A stretch of DNA of 6,135 nt from an uncultured Clostridia bacterium (GTDB taxonomy: Bacteria > Bacillota > Clostridia > Oscillospirales > Acutalibacteraceae), in assembly GCA_937895645.1 (NCBI GenBank), contig CALBKQ010000085.1, forward strand, positions 1 through 6,135, in the 5' to 3' direction. Of the stretch, positions 1-5,184 are shown in pieces (within the stretch, counting starts at the first letter, position 1; every line of letters begins with the position of its first letter). Both the position numbers and the translations under genes were made by a program. Below the pieces are notes generated by a model. The model was not told the DNA's origin and made no database searches. It saw nothing but the letters and a program-made list of their open reading frames with translations.

Positions 1-923
1 GCAGCCGCGTGAGCACCATTAAATGTTGCAACAAAATCACCAGGGGTAAGTGTTTCTTTAACAAGCACACAATAGCCCAGATACAAGGGGAGTATAAATA
101 AAAATCCAAGTCCTTGCACACCTACTGTCTGTAAACAGTTAAGTGCCGAAATCTTATTCCAGTACTTTTTCTGATTGTTAATAACATCGTCCGCTGCGTC
201 GTTGTAACGGTCAATAAGAAGCGGTGAAATGTTGTTCATTCGCACTTCTTTTGCATAATCCTGCAAATAGAAAACTCGTTGAAAATAGTCAGAGCGACGG
301 TGAAATTTTGCGTTTTCAATTCTACGCTCCATCATAAGTTCGCCAACTCGTTTACTGATTGGTAAAAACACGCAGATTACAACAAGAATAATCACAAGAC
401 ACCAAGGGTCAATGGTGAATAACACTGACGCCACCGCAACAAGTGAAATAATGTGACCTACATACATTCTTACAAGCCCTAAAAGATTTTGAATAGTTGC
501 CGATGAGGACTCAATAGTGAGAATAAAATTGTTGTAGAATTCAGGGTTGTCATAAGATTCAAGGTCAAGACTTCTTGCCTTGTCATAAAGTTTTTTATTA
601 AGACCAAAATAAACTTTTTCACGCTCAACATTCCAAAAAAACTCGCGAAACAACCAGGAAATTGACGTAGAAACAACTAAAACTATGGCAATAATTGCAA
701 CTGCACCAAAAATTCTTTCAAGGTCTTTGCCCTCAGTTACCACGTCAATAATGTATTTAACGCCAATAACTTTAATAAGGTTGTTTGGCAAAATCATTAA
801 AAGACCCCATAAGAATTCGCCAAGGACTAAAAGGGGAGATACGCTGAAAAGAAGTTTTACAAAGAAGAAAATATTTGAAGGCATTGAGTGAAGTGTCTTT
901 TCTTTTTCTTTTTTCTTAAACAT
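1..923 (-). CDS. ABC half-transporter, membrane domain (3' end cut by window edge)
   Basis: This is the second gene of an ABC exporter pair. Translation from the ATG at 921-923 gives 307 residues that stay open to the left edge. Only the six-helix-type membrane domain is present; the ATP-binding domain must lie outside. Hydrophobic stretches fall near residues 17-48, 71-92, 153-187 and 265-288. It is paralogous to its upstream neighbour: YDNPEFY (124-130) and the QRVFYLQDYAKEVRMNN segment (215-231) occupy exactly the same residue numbers as YENPDFY and QRTMFLKEFSKDMRTSN in that gene. The start overlaps the neighbour's stop by 8 nt (916-923), and a GAGGTGAG ribosome site lies at 929-936, so the two are probably translationally coupled and form a heterodimer. 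No N-terminal peptidase domain is seen. The substrate is unknown; peptide or drug export is inference. Confidence 0.9.
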   Translation of the reverse strand, partial: MFKKKEKEKTLHSMPSNIFFFVKLLFSVSPLLVLGEFLWGLLMILPNNLIKVIGVKYIIDVVTEGKDLERIFGAVAIIAIVLVVSTSISWLFREFFWNVEREKVYFGLNKKLYDKARSLDLESYDNPEFYNNFILTIESSSATIQNLLGLVRMYVGHIISLVAVASVLFTIDPWCLVIILVVICVFLPISKRVGELMMERRIENAKFHRRSDYFQRVFYLQDYAKEVRMNNISPLLIDRYNDAADDVINNQKKYWNKISALNCLQTVGVQGLGFLFILPLYLGYCVLVKETLTPGDFVATFNGAHAA

Positions 924-2742
924 TTTCACTCACCTCACTTTCACCTTTGTAACTTGATGCCTGTAAAGTGAACATTTTACTGTATTCTCCGCCTTGTGTC
1001 ATAAGTTCAGCGTGGCTACCTGATTCAAGAATTGTGCCATTACCAAGCACATAAATTCTGTCAGAAAGTACAGCACTTGAAAGACGGTGAGAAATATAAA
1101 TAACAGTTTTGTCTTTTGTAACATCTATAAGATTTTCATACATTTTGTATTCTGCAATAGGGTCAAGTGCAGAACTTGGCTCGTCAAGAATTGCAATTTC
1201 AAAGTCACGTGCAAAAAGTCGTGCGGCAGAAACCTTTTGATTTTCGCCACCTGAAAGACCTGCACCGTCAATCTCAAATTCACGGGTAAGTACGGTATCT
1301 GCACCCTTTGGAAGACTTGAAATCTTCTCCCATACACCACTTTGTTTAAGTGCTTTTTCTGCAATCTTCTTTTCTTCATCACTACATTCGTGACACATAA
1401 TATTTTCATTTACAGATACTGCAAAATTTTTGTAATCCTGAAAAACAGTAGCAAAAGCGTTGCGAAGAGATGCAACATTATACTCTTTAACATTTATACC
1501 GTTGTAAAAGATTTCACCCTCGTTTGCATCATAAAAACGAAGTAATAGTTTAACAAGTGTCGATTTACCTGCACCGTTAACACCAACAATAGCAATAGTT
1601 TCACCTTTATTAATCTTGAACGAAACATTTTTAAGAATTTCTTTTGTTGTGTCAGGGTAAGTAAATGACACATTCCTGAACTCAATACTCTGAAATTCTT
1701 CTGCATCTTTTCCGCCATCTGTGATTTTTGGCTCATAGCCAAAGAAATCACGCAGATTCTGGAAGAAAAGTGCCATTTGAGTCATTTCGTCAAAGCCCTC
1801 CGCAATACTTAGCGTTGAATCACGGACAGAGTTAATTGACGCAAGAACAACTGAAAATCCTGAAATTGAAAGTGCTTGTGTAAAGATAAATTGATATCCC
1901 GCAAAAGCATAAGTGCCGATAATCGGAATAAAATCACTGAAAAGTGAACTGACCATACTGTAAATAAACAGTTTTACACCATAACTTTTAAGAATTAAAA
2001 TATTAGCATTAATTGCCGCCTTAAATCGTTTAGTAAGAACAGCGAAAATGTTTGATGTTCGCATATCTTTTGAAAACTCTTTCAAGAACATTGTTCGTTG
2101 AATATATGCTTTAATTCTGTTGTTTTTGGTCATCTCAAGGTCACGTTTGTAAACTGCTTTACTTTTTGCTAATTCAATAGCAAATACAAGTGTAACAGGC
2201 AACAAGAATAGCAGATACATTGGGTTAACAACTATAACTGTTGTAATAACGCAGATAAGTGCAATTATTCCGCCCACAACTGCTGCTACATCCCAACAAA
2301 TCAAGTCGTAATAGCTTGAAGAAAGAACAAGTGTTGCACGCTGATATTTGTCGTAGAAATCGGGATTTTCATAACAACTCACATCAAGTTGAGTAGCCTT
2401 TTCAAAAATTTTGTTATTCACTTTTTTAAGTACAACTTTTGCTGCCACAAGTCGTTGACGGGTGGCATAAGCAGAGATTACATTGACCACAAGGTATATT
2501 CCGAAGAATAGCAAAAGATATGTAAAGTATGTTTTGAAGTCCGCATTACCGTCAATAATGCTTAACAATACTTTCAAGAACAAGATGTTCTGAACATACA
2601 TTGATAAAACCTTGTTAGAGATTTCTGTAACAAAATAGCCAATTAAAAGACTTTTGTCGGCTTCCCAGACAAGTTTCAAGGCAAATATAACATTTTTAAG
2701 TACAGGAACCTTAACAGGCTCGTGAAGTTTAATCCACCTCAT
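916..2742 (-). CDS. ABC transporter, fused permease and ATP-binding protein
   Basis: A 608-residue half-transporter with the membrane domain at about residues 15-330 and the nucleotide-binding domain at 350-595. The ATPase motifs look intact: Walker A GVNGAGKST (387-395), Q-loop Q435 in FQDY, signature LSGGE (496-500), Walker B IAILDE with catalytic E521, and switch histidine H552 in ISHRLSS. The layout is that of type IV exporters, with no C39 peptidase at the N-terminus, so it would not itself cut a double-glycine leader. The start is fixed by AGGAGG at 2748-2753, 5 nt before the ATG. It lies 74 nt after a 28-codon ORF, from which a terminator hairpin separates it, and it overlaps the next half-transporter by 8 nt. 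Likely a heterodimeric efflux pump of the inner membrane. Known heterodimeric relatives export drugs or peptides; the substrate here cannot be told. Confidence 0.95.
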   Translation of the reverse strand: MRWIKLHEPVKVPVLKNVIFALKLVWEADKSLLIGYFVTEISNKVLSMYVQNILFLKVLLSIIDGNADFKTYFTYLLLFFGIYLVVNVISAYATRQRLVAAKVVLKKVNNKIFEKATQLDVSCYENPDFYDKYQRATLVLSSSYYDLICWDVAAVVGGIIALICVITTVIVVNPMYLLFLLPVTLVFAIELAKSKAVYKRDLEMTKNNRIKAYIQRTMFLKEFSKDMRTSNIFAVLTKRFKAAINANILILKSYGVKLFIYSMVSSLFSDFIPIIGTYAFAGYQFIFTQALSISGFSVVLASINSVRDSTLSIAEGFDEMTQMALFFQNLRDFFGYEPKITDGGKDAEEFQSIEFRNVSFTYPDTTKEILKNVSFKINKGETIAIVGVNGAGKSTLVKLLLRFYDANEGEIFYNGINVKEYNVASLRNAFATVFQDYKNFAVSVNENIMCHECSDEEKKIAEKALKQSGVWEKISSLPKGADTVLTREFEIDGAGLSGGENQKVSAARLFARDFEIAILDEPSSALDPIAEYKMYENLIDVTKDKTVIYISHRLSSAVLSDRIYVLGNGTILESGSHAELMTQGGEYSKMFTLQASSYKGESEVSENV

Positions 2743-2761
2743 AATTTCCTCCTATAAAAAT

Positions 2762-2786
2762 AAAAAAAGTAGGCACTTCTGCCTAC
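2762..2786 (-). terminator. Intrinsic terminator/attenuator between 28-codon ORF and ABC genes
   Basis: Read on the minus strand, GTAGGCA and TGCCTAC form a 7-bp stem (2786-2780 with 2775-2769) around the loop GAAG, followed directly by seven T (2768-2762). It lies inside the operon, 30 nt after the 28-codon ORF's stop and just before the ABC ribosome site, so ABC expression must depend on readthrough or antitermination. The 5' arm plus loop contains AGGCAGAA (2784-2777), the exact complement of TTCTGCCT inside the upstream ORF. That pairing would break the terminator stem. Confidence 0.85.
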
Positions 2787-2816
2787 AGTGACGAAAAATA
2801 CAAATCCTGAATAAAA

Positions 2817-2903
2817 TTATTCGCAAGAACAGGGAATGTATTGGAAGGCAGAATAGTAAAGAGTTGTTTTGTTTTCACGGTAATTTGACCAATTTGTAAT
2901 CAT
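2817..2903 (-). CDS. 28-residue peptide: candidate attenuator leader peptide or exported peptide
   Basis: A 28-codon ORF with an ideal ribosome site: AAAGGAGG at 2911-2918, 7 nt before the ATG. A perfect consensus promoter lies upstream. The peptide starts MITNWSNYRE and ends YYSAFQYIPCSCE. Six of 28 residues are aromatic (W5, Y8, Y16, Y17, F20, Y22), C25 and C27 form a CxC near the end, and the charged side chains balance. There is no signal peptide, double-glycine site or hydrophobic helix, and I recognise no family. Two readings compete. It may be a leader peptide whose translation controls the terminator at 2762-2786, as BmrB does for bmrCD in B. subtilis; codons 17-20 carry the TTCTGCCT string complementary to both the ribosome site and the terminator arm. 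Or it may be a small secreted peptide exported by the adjacent ABC pair. I favour the leader reading. That it is translated looks likely; its role is inference. Confidence 0.8.
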   Translation of the reverse strand: MITNWSNYRENKTTLYYSAFQYIPCSCE

Positions 2904-2905
2904 TT

Positions 2906-2918
2906 TTCTGCCTCCTTT
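2906..2918 (-). promoter_or_regulatory. Ribosome site of the 28-codon ORF, can be masked by the ORF
   Basis: Minus-strand AAAGGAGGCAGAA. The AGGCAGAA part (2913-2906) is fully complementary to TTCTGCCT at 2853-2846 inside the ORF. With flanking G·U and G-C pairs the helix reaches 10 bp and buries most of the Shine-Dalgarno sequence. The same AGGCAGAA recurs in the downstream terminator arm, so the ORF segment can pair with only one of the two at a time. Confidence 0.65.
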
Positions 2919-2954
2919 CAAAAATATTGTTTGACTGAGATTTGTAACTATTAA

Positions 2955-2983
2955 ATTATATTACCACACTAAATGTATGTCAA
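2955..2983 (-). promoter_or_regulatory. Perfect consensus sigma-A promoter for the peptide/ABC operon
   Basis: Minus-strand TTGACA (2983-2978), a 17-nt spacer, then TATAAT (2960-2955): both hexamers and the spacing are at consensus. Transcription should begin near 2948, leaving about 45 nt before the 28-codon ORF. Such a strong promoter in front of an internal terminator suggests that control acts after initiation. Confidence 0.9.
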
Positions 2984-3005
2984 GAAAATATTGGTAAAAA
3001 GGCAT

Positions 3006-3027
3006 AAAAAAATCACCTCTTAGGTGA
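3006..3027 (-). terminator. Short intrinsic terminator just upstream of the consensus promoter
   Basis: Minus-strand TCACCT and AGGTGA form a 6-bp stem (3027-3022 with 3018-3013) with a 3-nt loop, followed by seven T (3012-3006). It would stop transcripts that escape the larger hairpin at 3043-3110 and insulate the promoter at 2955-2983. Confidence 0.7.
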
Positions 3028-3042
3028 CTCATAAAAAAGAGC

Positions 3043-3110
3043 AAAAAGAAATAACCCTCAAAGCCGATGTTTCTTTACACATCTTTCACGTGGCTTGGAG
3101 GGTTATTTCT
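3043..3110 (-). terminator. Large two-part terminator hairpin overlapping a leader ORF
   Basis: The outer stem pairs 3110-3098 with 3059-3047 (13 bp, AGAAATAACCCTC on the 5' side). After one mismatch, AAGCC pairs with GGCTT (3096-3092 with 3065-3061), and an inner 5-bp stem pairs 3083-3079 with 3070-3066. On the minus strand the hairpin runs into T-rich sequence, while the plus strand has no T-run, so it terminates leftward transcription. The stop codon of the 10-residue ORF (3103-3105) sits inside the 5' arm, so a ribosome held there would prevent folding. Confidence 0.75.
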
Positions 3111-3135
3111 GTTCACTCTTGATATCTAACTTCAT
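3103..3135 (-). CDS. 10-residue leader ORF ending inside a terminator stem
   Basis: The ORF encodes MKLDIKSEQK. Its ribosome site AGAGAGG (3150-3144) lies 8 nt from the ATG, which is good spacing. The last three codons and the stop form part of the 5' arm of the large terminator at 3043-3110. That is the expected geometry when translation is coupled to transcription termination: a ribosome paused at the end of the ORF covers the arm and lets polymerase through. I do not recognise the peptide. It could also be the truncated start of a lost gene. Confidence 0.5.
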   Translation of the reverse strand: MKLDIKSEQK

Positions 3136-3153
3136 TTTGTGTACCTCTCTTTC

Positions 3154-3291
3154 TTATGTTCCGACCTTTTGATAACTCTTACATTCCATACCACCTAAAA
3201 ACTTTCCTTCATAATCTATATTAAATCTCGTAAGTGAGATAAACTTTTTTGTGTAGGAATATTCATTTTTCAAAAAGTCGTTAGGCTTCAA
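3154..3291 (-). pseudogene. Open 45-codon frame, possibly a gene remnant
   Basis: An open frame from a TTG at 3291 (previous in-frame stop TGA at 3301-3303) to TAA at 3154-3156. It starts LKPNDFLKNEYSYTKK and ends GGMECKSYQKVGT. The composition looks protein-like (charged and aromatic residues mixed), but neither the TTG nor the internal ATG at 3187-3189 has a well-placed ribosome site; AGGTGG sits only 1 nt before that ATG. It lies 18 nt before the 10-residue leader ORF. It could be a decayed gene end, an unusual leader ORF, or chance. No family recognised. Confidence 0.3.
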
Positions 3292-3322
3292 TCTTTTTAC
3301 TCAGGTAGCTGAACTTAATTTG

Positions 3323-3389
3323 CTTTTAACCTTTTCTTTAAGATTGAATTAAGGTTTTTACTTGTACATTGGAACCACCTTTGTCCTTT
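3323..3389 (-). repeat. Second copy of the micro-ORF module
   Basis: Minus-strand order: ribosome site AAAGGTGG, start codon, two codons, stop, then a hairpin AACCTT (3356-3351) with AAGGTT (3333-3328), then AAAGC. It matches the copy at 3391-3455 with a period of 67 nt between start codons. The block around the ORF is nearly identical in both copies; only the hairpin loop differs much in length and sequence, while its arms are kept. That pattern points to selection on pairing and on the tiny ORF. Confidence 0.7.
3358..3369 (-). CDS. Three-codon ORF, Met-Tyr-Lys-stop
   Basis: ATG TAC AAG TAA on the minus strand, 8 nt after the AAAGG of the ribosome site AAAGGTGG. It is the second of two tandem copies; the other reads Met-Tyr-Arg-stop, so the third residue changes from Arg to Lys, a conservative swap. 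An ORF this short can only act by holding or passing a ribosome. The following AACCTT arm can pair either with the ribosome site or with the AAGGTT arm. Confidence 0.5.
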   Translation of the reverse strand: MYK

Positions 3390-3390
3390 T

Positions 3391-3455
3391 TTGCTTAACC
3401 TTTTGGTTTGCTAGGTTTTGGCTTTTACCTGTACATTGGAATCACCTTTTCCTTT
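3391..3455 (-). repeat. First copy of the micro-ORF module
   Basis: Minus-strand order: GGAAAAGGTGATTCC (the SD flanked by a possible GGAA/TTCC mini-stem), the three-codon ORF, then hairpin arms AACCT (3417-3413) and AGGTT (3401-3397) around an 11-nt loop, then AAGC. It is a direct repeat of the module at 3323-3389. The conserved core is 3420-3455 here against 3353-3389 there. Confidence 0.7.
3425..3436 (-). CDS. Three-codon ORF, Met-Tyr-Arg-stop
   Basis: ATG TAC AGG TAA on the minus strand, preceded by AAAAGG with 8 nt to the ATG. It lies about 20 nt after the predicted transcription start, so it would be the first thing translated. It is repeated 67 nt later as Met-Tyr-Lys-stop with the same flanks. 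The retained ribosome site, start and stop are the evidence for translation. Function is unknown; ribosome-based regulation is inferred from the flanking alternative hairpins. Confidence 0.5.
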   Translation of the reverse strand: MYR

Positions 3456-3463
3456 CTGTGTCT

Positions 3464-3494
3464 ATAATATAACATAGAAAAAGTAAAAAAACAA
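3464..3494 (-). promoter_or_regulatory. Probable promoter of the micro-ORF leader
   Basis: Minus-strand TTGTTT (3494-3489), a 17-nt spacer, then TATATT (3471-3466). An overlapping TATTAT (3469-3464) would give a 19-nt spacer. The start would fall near 3455-3460, just before the first micro-ORF ribosome site. It is weaker than the consensus promoter at 2955-2983. Confidence 0.55.
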
Positions 3495-3580
3495 TATGTA
3501 ATTTTGTATAAAGTTGATAGTTTTTAATTGTTTATTAAGTAGATTTTGTGCATAATGCTACTGAAAATATGAAAAATCTA

Positions 3581-3609
3581 TTGACTTTTGCTTTTTAATT
3601 TGATATTAT
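3581..3609 (+). promoter_or_regulatory. Plus-strand promoter with no gene behind it
   Basis: TTGACT (3581-3586), a 17-nt spacer, TATTAT (3604-3609): a good sigma-A match. Transcription would start near 3616. No convincing ORF follows; a hairpin with a T-run comes within a few bases, then the MATE terminator. Sequence from 3495 to 3580 holds nothing else I can support. Confidence 0.55.
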
Positions 3610-3619
3610 TAATATGTTG

Positions 3620-3644
3620 GGTGTCTGCAAAGGCGCCATTTTTT
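3620..3644 (+). terminator. Terminator-like hairpin right after a plus-strand promoter
   Basis: GGTGTC (3620-3625) pairs with GGCGCC (3632-3637) using two G·U pairs, around the loop TGCAAA, followed by six T (3639-3644). With the promoter at 3581-3609 it defines a possible transcript of only about 30 nt. Function unknown. Confidence 0.45.
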
Positions 3645-3648
3645 GTCG

Positions 3649-3679
3649 AAAAAAGCGAGATGGTAACCCATCTCGCTTT
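3649..3679 (-). terminator. Terminator of the MATE gene
   Basis: A 12-bp stem pairs 3652-3663 with 3668-3679 around a 4-nt loop, beginning 4 bases past the MATE stop codon. On the minus strand it ends in a run of T (part in the stem, part after). The plus strand also shows a T-rich tail (CTTTCTTTT), so it may work both ways. Confidence 0.85.
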
Positions 3680-3682
3680 CTT

Positions 3683-5038
3683 TTATTGCTTACGTTTCTT
3701 TTTCTTATTATAAATTATAAAATATGCAATTGTTTGTGCAACAAATGTAATGCCCCACGAGATTGTGTAGGAGTGATACAACCATTCTGGCGTGTGAAAT
3801 TGTGGTAACTGGAAAATGGTGTAAATCCAACCGATTCTGAATCCGCATACACCAATAACCGAAATAACCATAGGGGCAACTGAAACGCCCATACCACGAA
3901 GTCCACCGCCTGAAACATCCATAAGCCCTAAAAGGAAATACGGAATAAACAAGCAACTCATTCTTAAAAGTCCACATTCAATGGCTTCTTGTGAGTCGGT
4001 AATATAAATTGATAATAACTGTGGTCCTAAAAGATACATAGTAAGTGATAAAACAATACCAATTACAAATACACAGATAAGGCATATAAGAAACACCTTT
4101 TTTGCACGACGGTATTTATTAGCGCCTACATTCTGCCCTGTAAAGTTAAGAGTTGTCTGATGGAATGCATTAAGAACAATATAAATAAAGCCCTCAATGT
4201 TAAGTGCAGCAGCGTTACCTGACATAACTGCAGAGCCGAATGAGTTTATAGATGACTGAATAATAACGTTTGAAACAGAAAAAAGTGAGCCCTGAATACC
4301 TGCAGGTAAACCGATTTTCAGAATCTGTAAAAACTCGTCTTTGTAAAACTTAAGTTGTGAAAAATGAAGTTGACAAGCATCACTTCTCTTAACAAGCGCA
4401 AGAACTACAAGTGTTGCTGAAACACCTTGTGAAATAGTTGTTGCCAATGCAACACCGGCAACATTCAAATGGAAAACGGTTACAAAAATAACGTTTAATC
4501 CAACATTTATAACTCCCGCAACAGTTAAAAATATAAGTGGCGATTTTGTGTCTCCCGTAGCACGAAGAATAGATGCGCAGAAGTTGTAAATCATCATAAA
4601 GATTATTCCAGCAAAATAAATCTTCATATAAAGAGCTGAGAGGGGAAGGACATCTTGGGGTGTACCCATCCAAACAAGAAAAGTTTTAGAAAAGAATACA
4701 CCGATTATTGTAAGAATTGCACCGCCCACAAGTGCTGTGGGGATTGCAGTATGTACTGCACGGTGTGCTTTTTTAGTGTCATTAGCACCAAGGGCTTGTG
4801 CAACGGCAACACCTGTGCCGACTGAAAGTCCTACAAAAAGATTTACAATAAGATTTGTAATTGACCCTGTTGCACCAACTGCAGCAACAGAAATACTACC
4901 ACAAAACTGCCCAACAACAATCAGGTCAGCCGCATTGAAAAGCAACTGCAAAATCCCTGTAAAGATTATTGGGATAGTATAAGATATAATATTTTTGAAA
5001 ATTGGTCCGCTGACCATATCAACATTTCGTCTGCTCAT
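3683..5038 (-). CDS. MATE-family multidrug/cation efflux protein
   Basis: A 451-residue membrane protein of normal MATE length, with about 12 hydrophobic segments in two halves. Family marks include the TM1 segment NAADLIVVGQ with acidic D38, RATGDTKSP (159-167) after the sixth segment region, GLPAGIQGS (243-251) opening the second half, and GQNVGANKYRRAKK (301-314). The tail is basic (KKKKRKQ), fitting a cytoplasmic C-terminus. MATE proteins exchange Na+ or H+ for organic cations, drugs or metabolites; the substrate here is not evident. The ATG is supported by AAGGTGA a few bases upstream. It starts 54 nt after a tRNA-Pro gene with a hairpin between them, and I see no separate promoter, so it may be expressed by readthrough from the tRNA promoter. 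It resembles the YoeA/DinF-like Firmicutes group, but subgroup is a guess. Confidence 0.95.
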   Translation of the reverse strand: MSRRNVDMVSGPIFKNIISYTIPIIFTGILQLLFNAADLIVVGQFCGSISVAAVGATGSITNLIVNLFVGLSVGTGVAVAQALGANDTKKAHRAVHTAIPTALVGGAILTIIGVFFSKTFLVWMGTPQDVLPLSALYMKIYFAGIIFMMIYNFCASILRATGDTKSPLIFLTVAGVINVGLNVIFVTVFHLNVAGVALATTISQGVSATLVVLALVKRSDACQLHFSQLKFYKDEFLQILKIGLPAGIQGSLFSVSNVIIQSSINSFGSAVMSGNAAALNIEGFIYIVLNAFHQTTLNFTGQNVGANKYRRAKKVFLICLICVFVIGIVLSLTMYLLGPQLLSIYITDSQEAIECGLLRMSCLFIPYFLLGLMDVSGGGLRGMGVSVAPMVISVIGVCGFRIGWIYTIFQLPQFHTPEWLYHSYTISWGITFVAQTIAYFIIYNKKKKRKQ

Positions 5039-5060
5039 AAATTCACCTTAAAAAGTAAGA

Positions 5061-5083
5061 CCCGACTACAAAAAGTAGTCGGG
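5061..5083 (-). terminator. Hairpin between tRNA-Pro and the MATE gene
   Basis: A 9-bp perfect stem CCCGACTAC with GTAGTCGGG (5083-5075 with 5069-5061) around a 5-nt loop. On the minus strand the tail is TCTTACTTTTT, an imperfect U-tract; on the plus strand the tail is ATTTTTATT. It probably trims or ends the tRNA transcript, but may be leaky in the leftward direction, which would let the MATE gene be expressed. Confidence 0.7.
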
Positions 5084-5091
5084 ATTTTTAT

Positions 5092-5167
5092 TGGTCGAGA
5101 TGACAAGATTCGAACTTGCGGCATCCACGTCCCGAACGTGGCGCGCTACCACCTGCGCTACATCTCG
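5092..5167 (-). tRNA. tRNA-Pro(CGG)
   Basis: A complete 76-nt cloverleaf with encoded CCA. Acceptor CGAGATG pairs with CATCTCG, followed by A73 and CCA. D-stem GCGC/GCGC encloses AGGTGGTA. Anticodon stem CCACG/CGTGG encloses TTCGGGA, with anticodon CGG at 5134-5132 (reads CCG, proline). The T-arm GCAAG/CTTGT encloses TTCGAAT. G37 follows the anticodon, as usual for proline tRNAs. Confidence 0.97.
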
Positions 5168-5184
5168 AAAAAGAATGCTTAATT

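Larger units (their letters stand above)
3006..3459 (-). ncRNA. Candidate cis-acting leader RNA of the ABC operon
   Basis: This stretch of about 450 nt has no ordinary gene but is dense in small translated-looking elements and hairpins: two micro-ORF modules, a 45-codon frame, a 10-residue ORF and two terminators, all on the minus strand and in the order expected of a regulated leader. It would be transcribed from the promoter at 3464-3494 toward the ABC operon. I recognise no known riboswitch or T-box in it. Whether its transcript ever reaches past the terminator at 3006-3027 is unknown. Confidence 0.45.

Noticed and set aside
2817..2903. 28-residue ORF as an AgrD-type cyclic autoinducer precursor
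   Set aside because: No AgrB-like protease is present, no amphipathic N-terminal helix is seen, and the cysteines sit at the extreme C-terminus without the usual acidic tail.
3216..3266. 16-codon minus-strand ORF (MNIPTQKSLSHLRDLI) in the leader
   Set aside because: There is no ribosome site before its ATG, and it overlaps the longer 45-codon frame; no support for translation.
3323..3455. Possible CRISPR or transposon repeat
   Set aside because: Only two copies, with no spacer regularity, no terminal inverted repeats and no cas or transposase gene; the shared parts are a ribosome site, start, stop and stem arms, which fits a duplicated leader module.
3006..3460. T-box or known metabolite riboswitch
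   Set aside because: I found no T-box TGGNACCGCG-like motif or other riboswitch core I recognise; the conserved elements are tiny ORFs with ribosome sites instead.
3614..3808. Plus-strand 64-codon ORF starting inside the 3581-3644 promoter/hairpin region
   Set aside because: It runs through a hairpin with a T-run, through the MATE terminator and into the antisense of the MATE gene, with no ribosome site; a chance frame.
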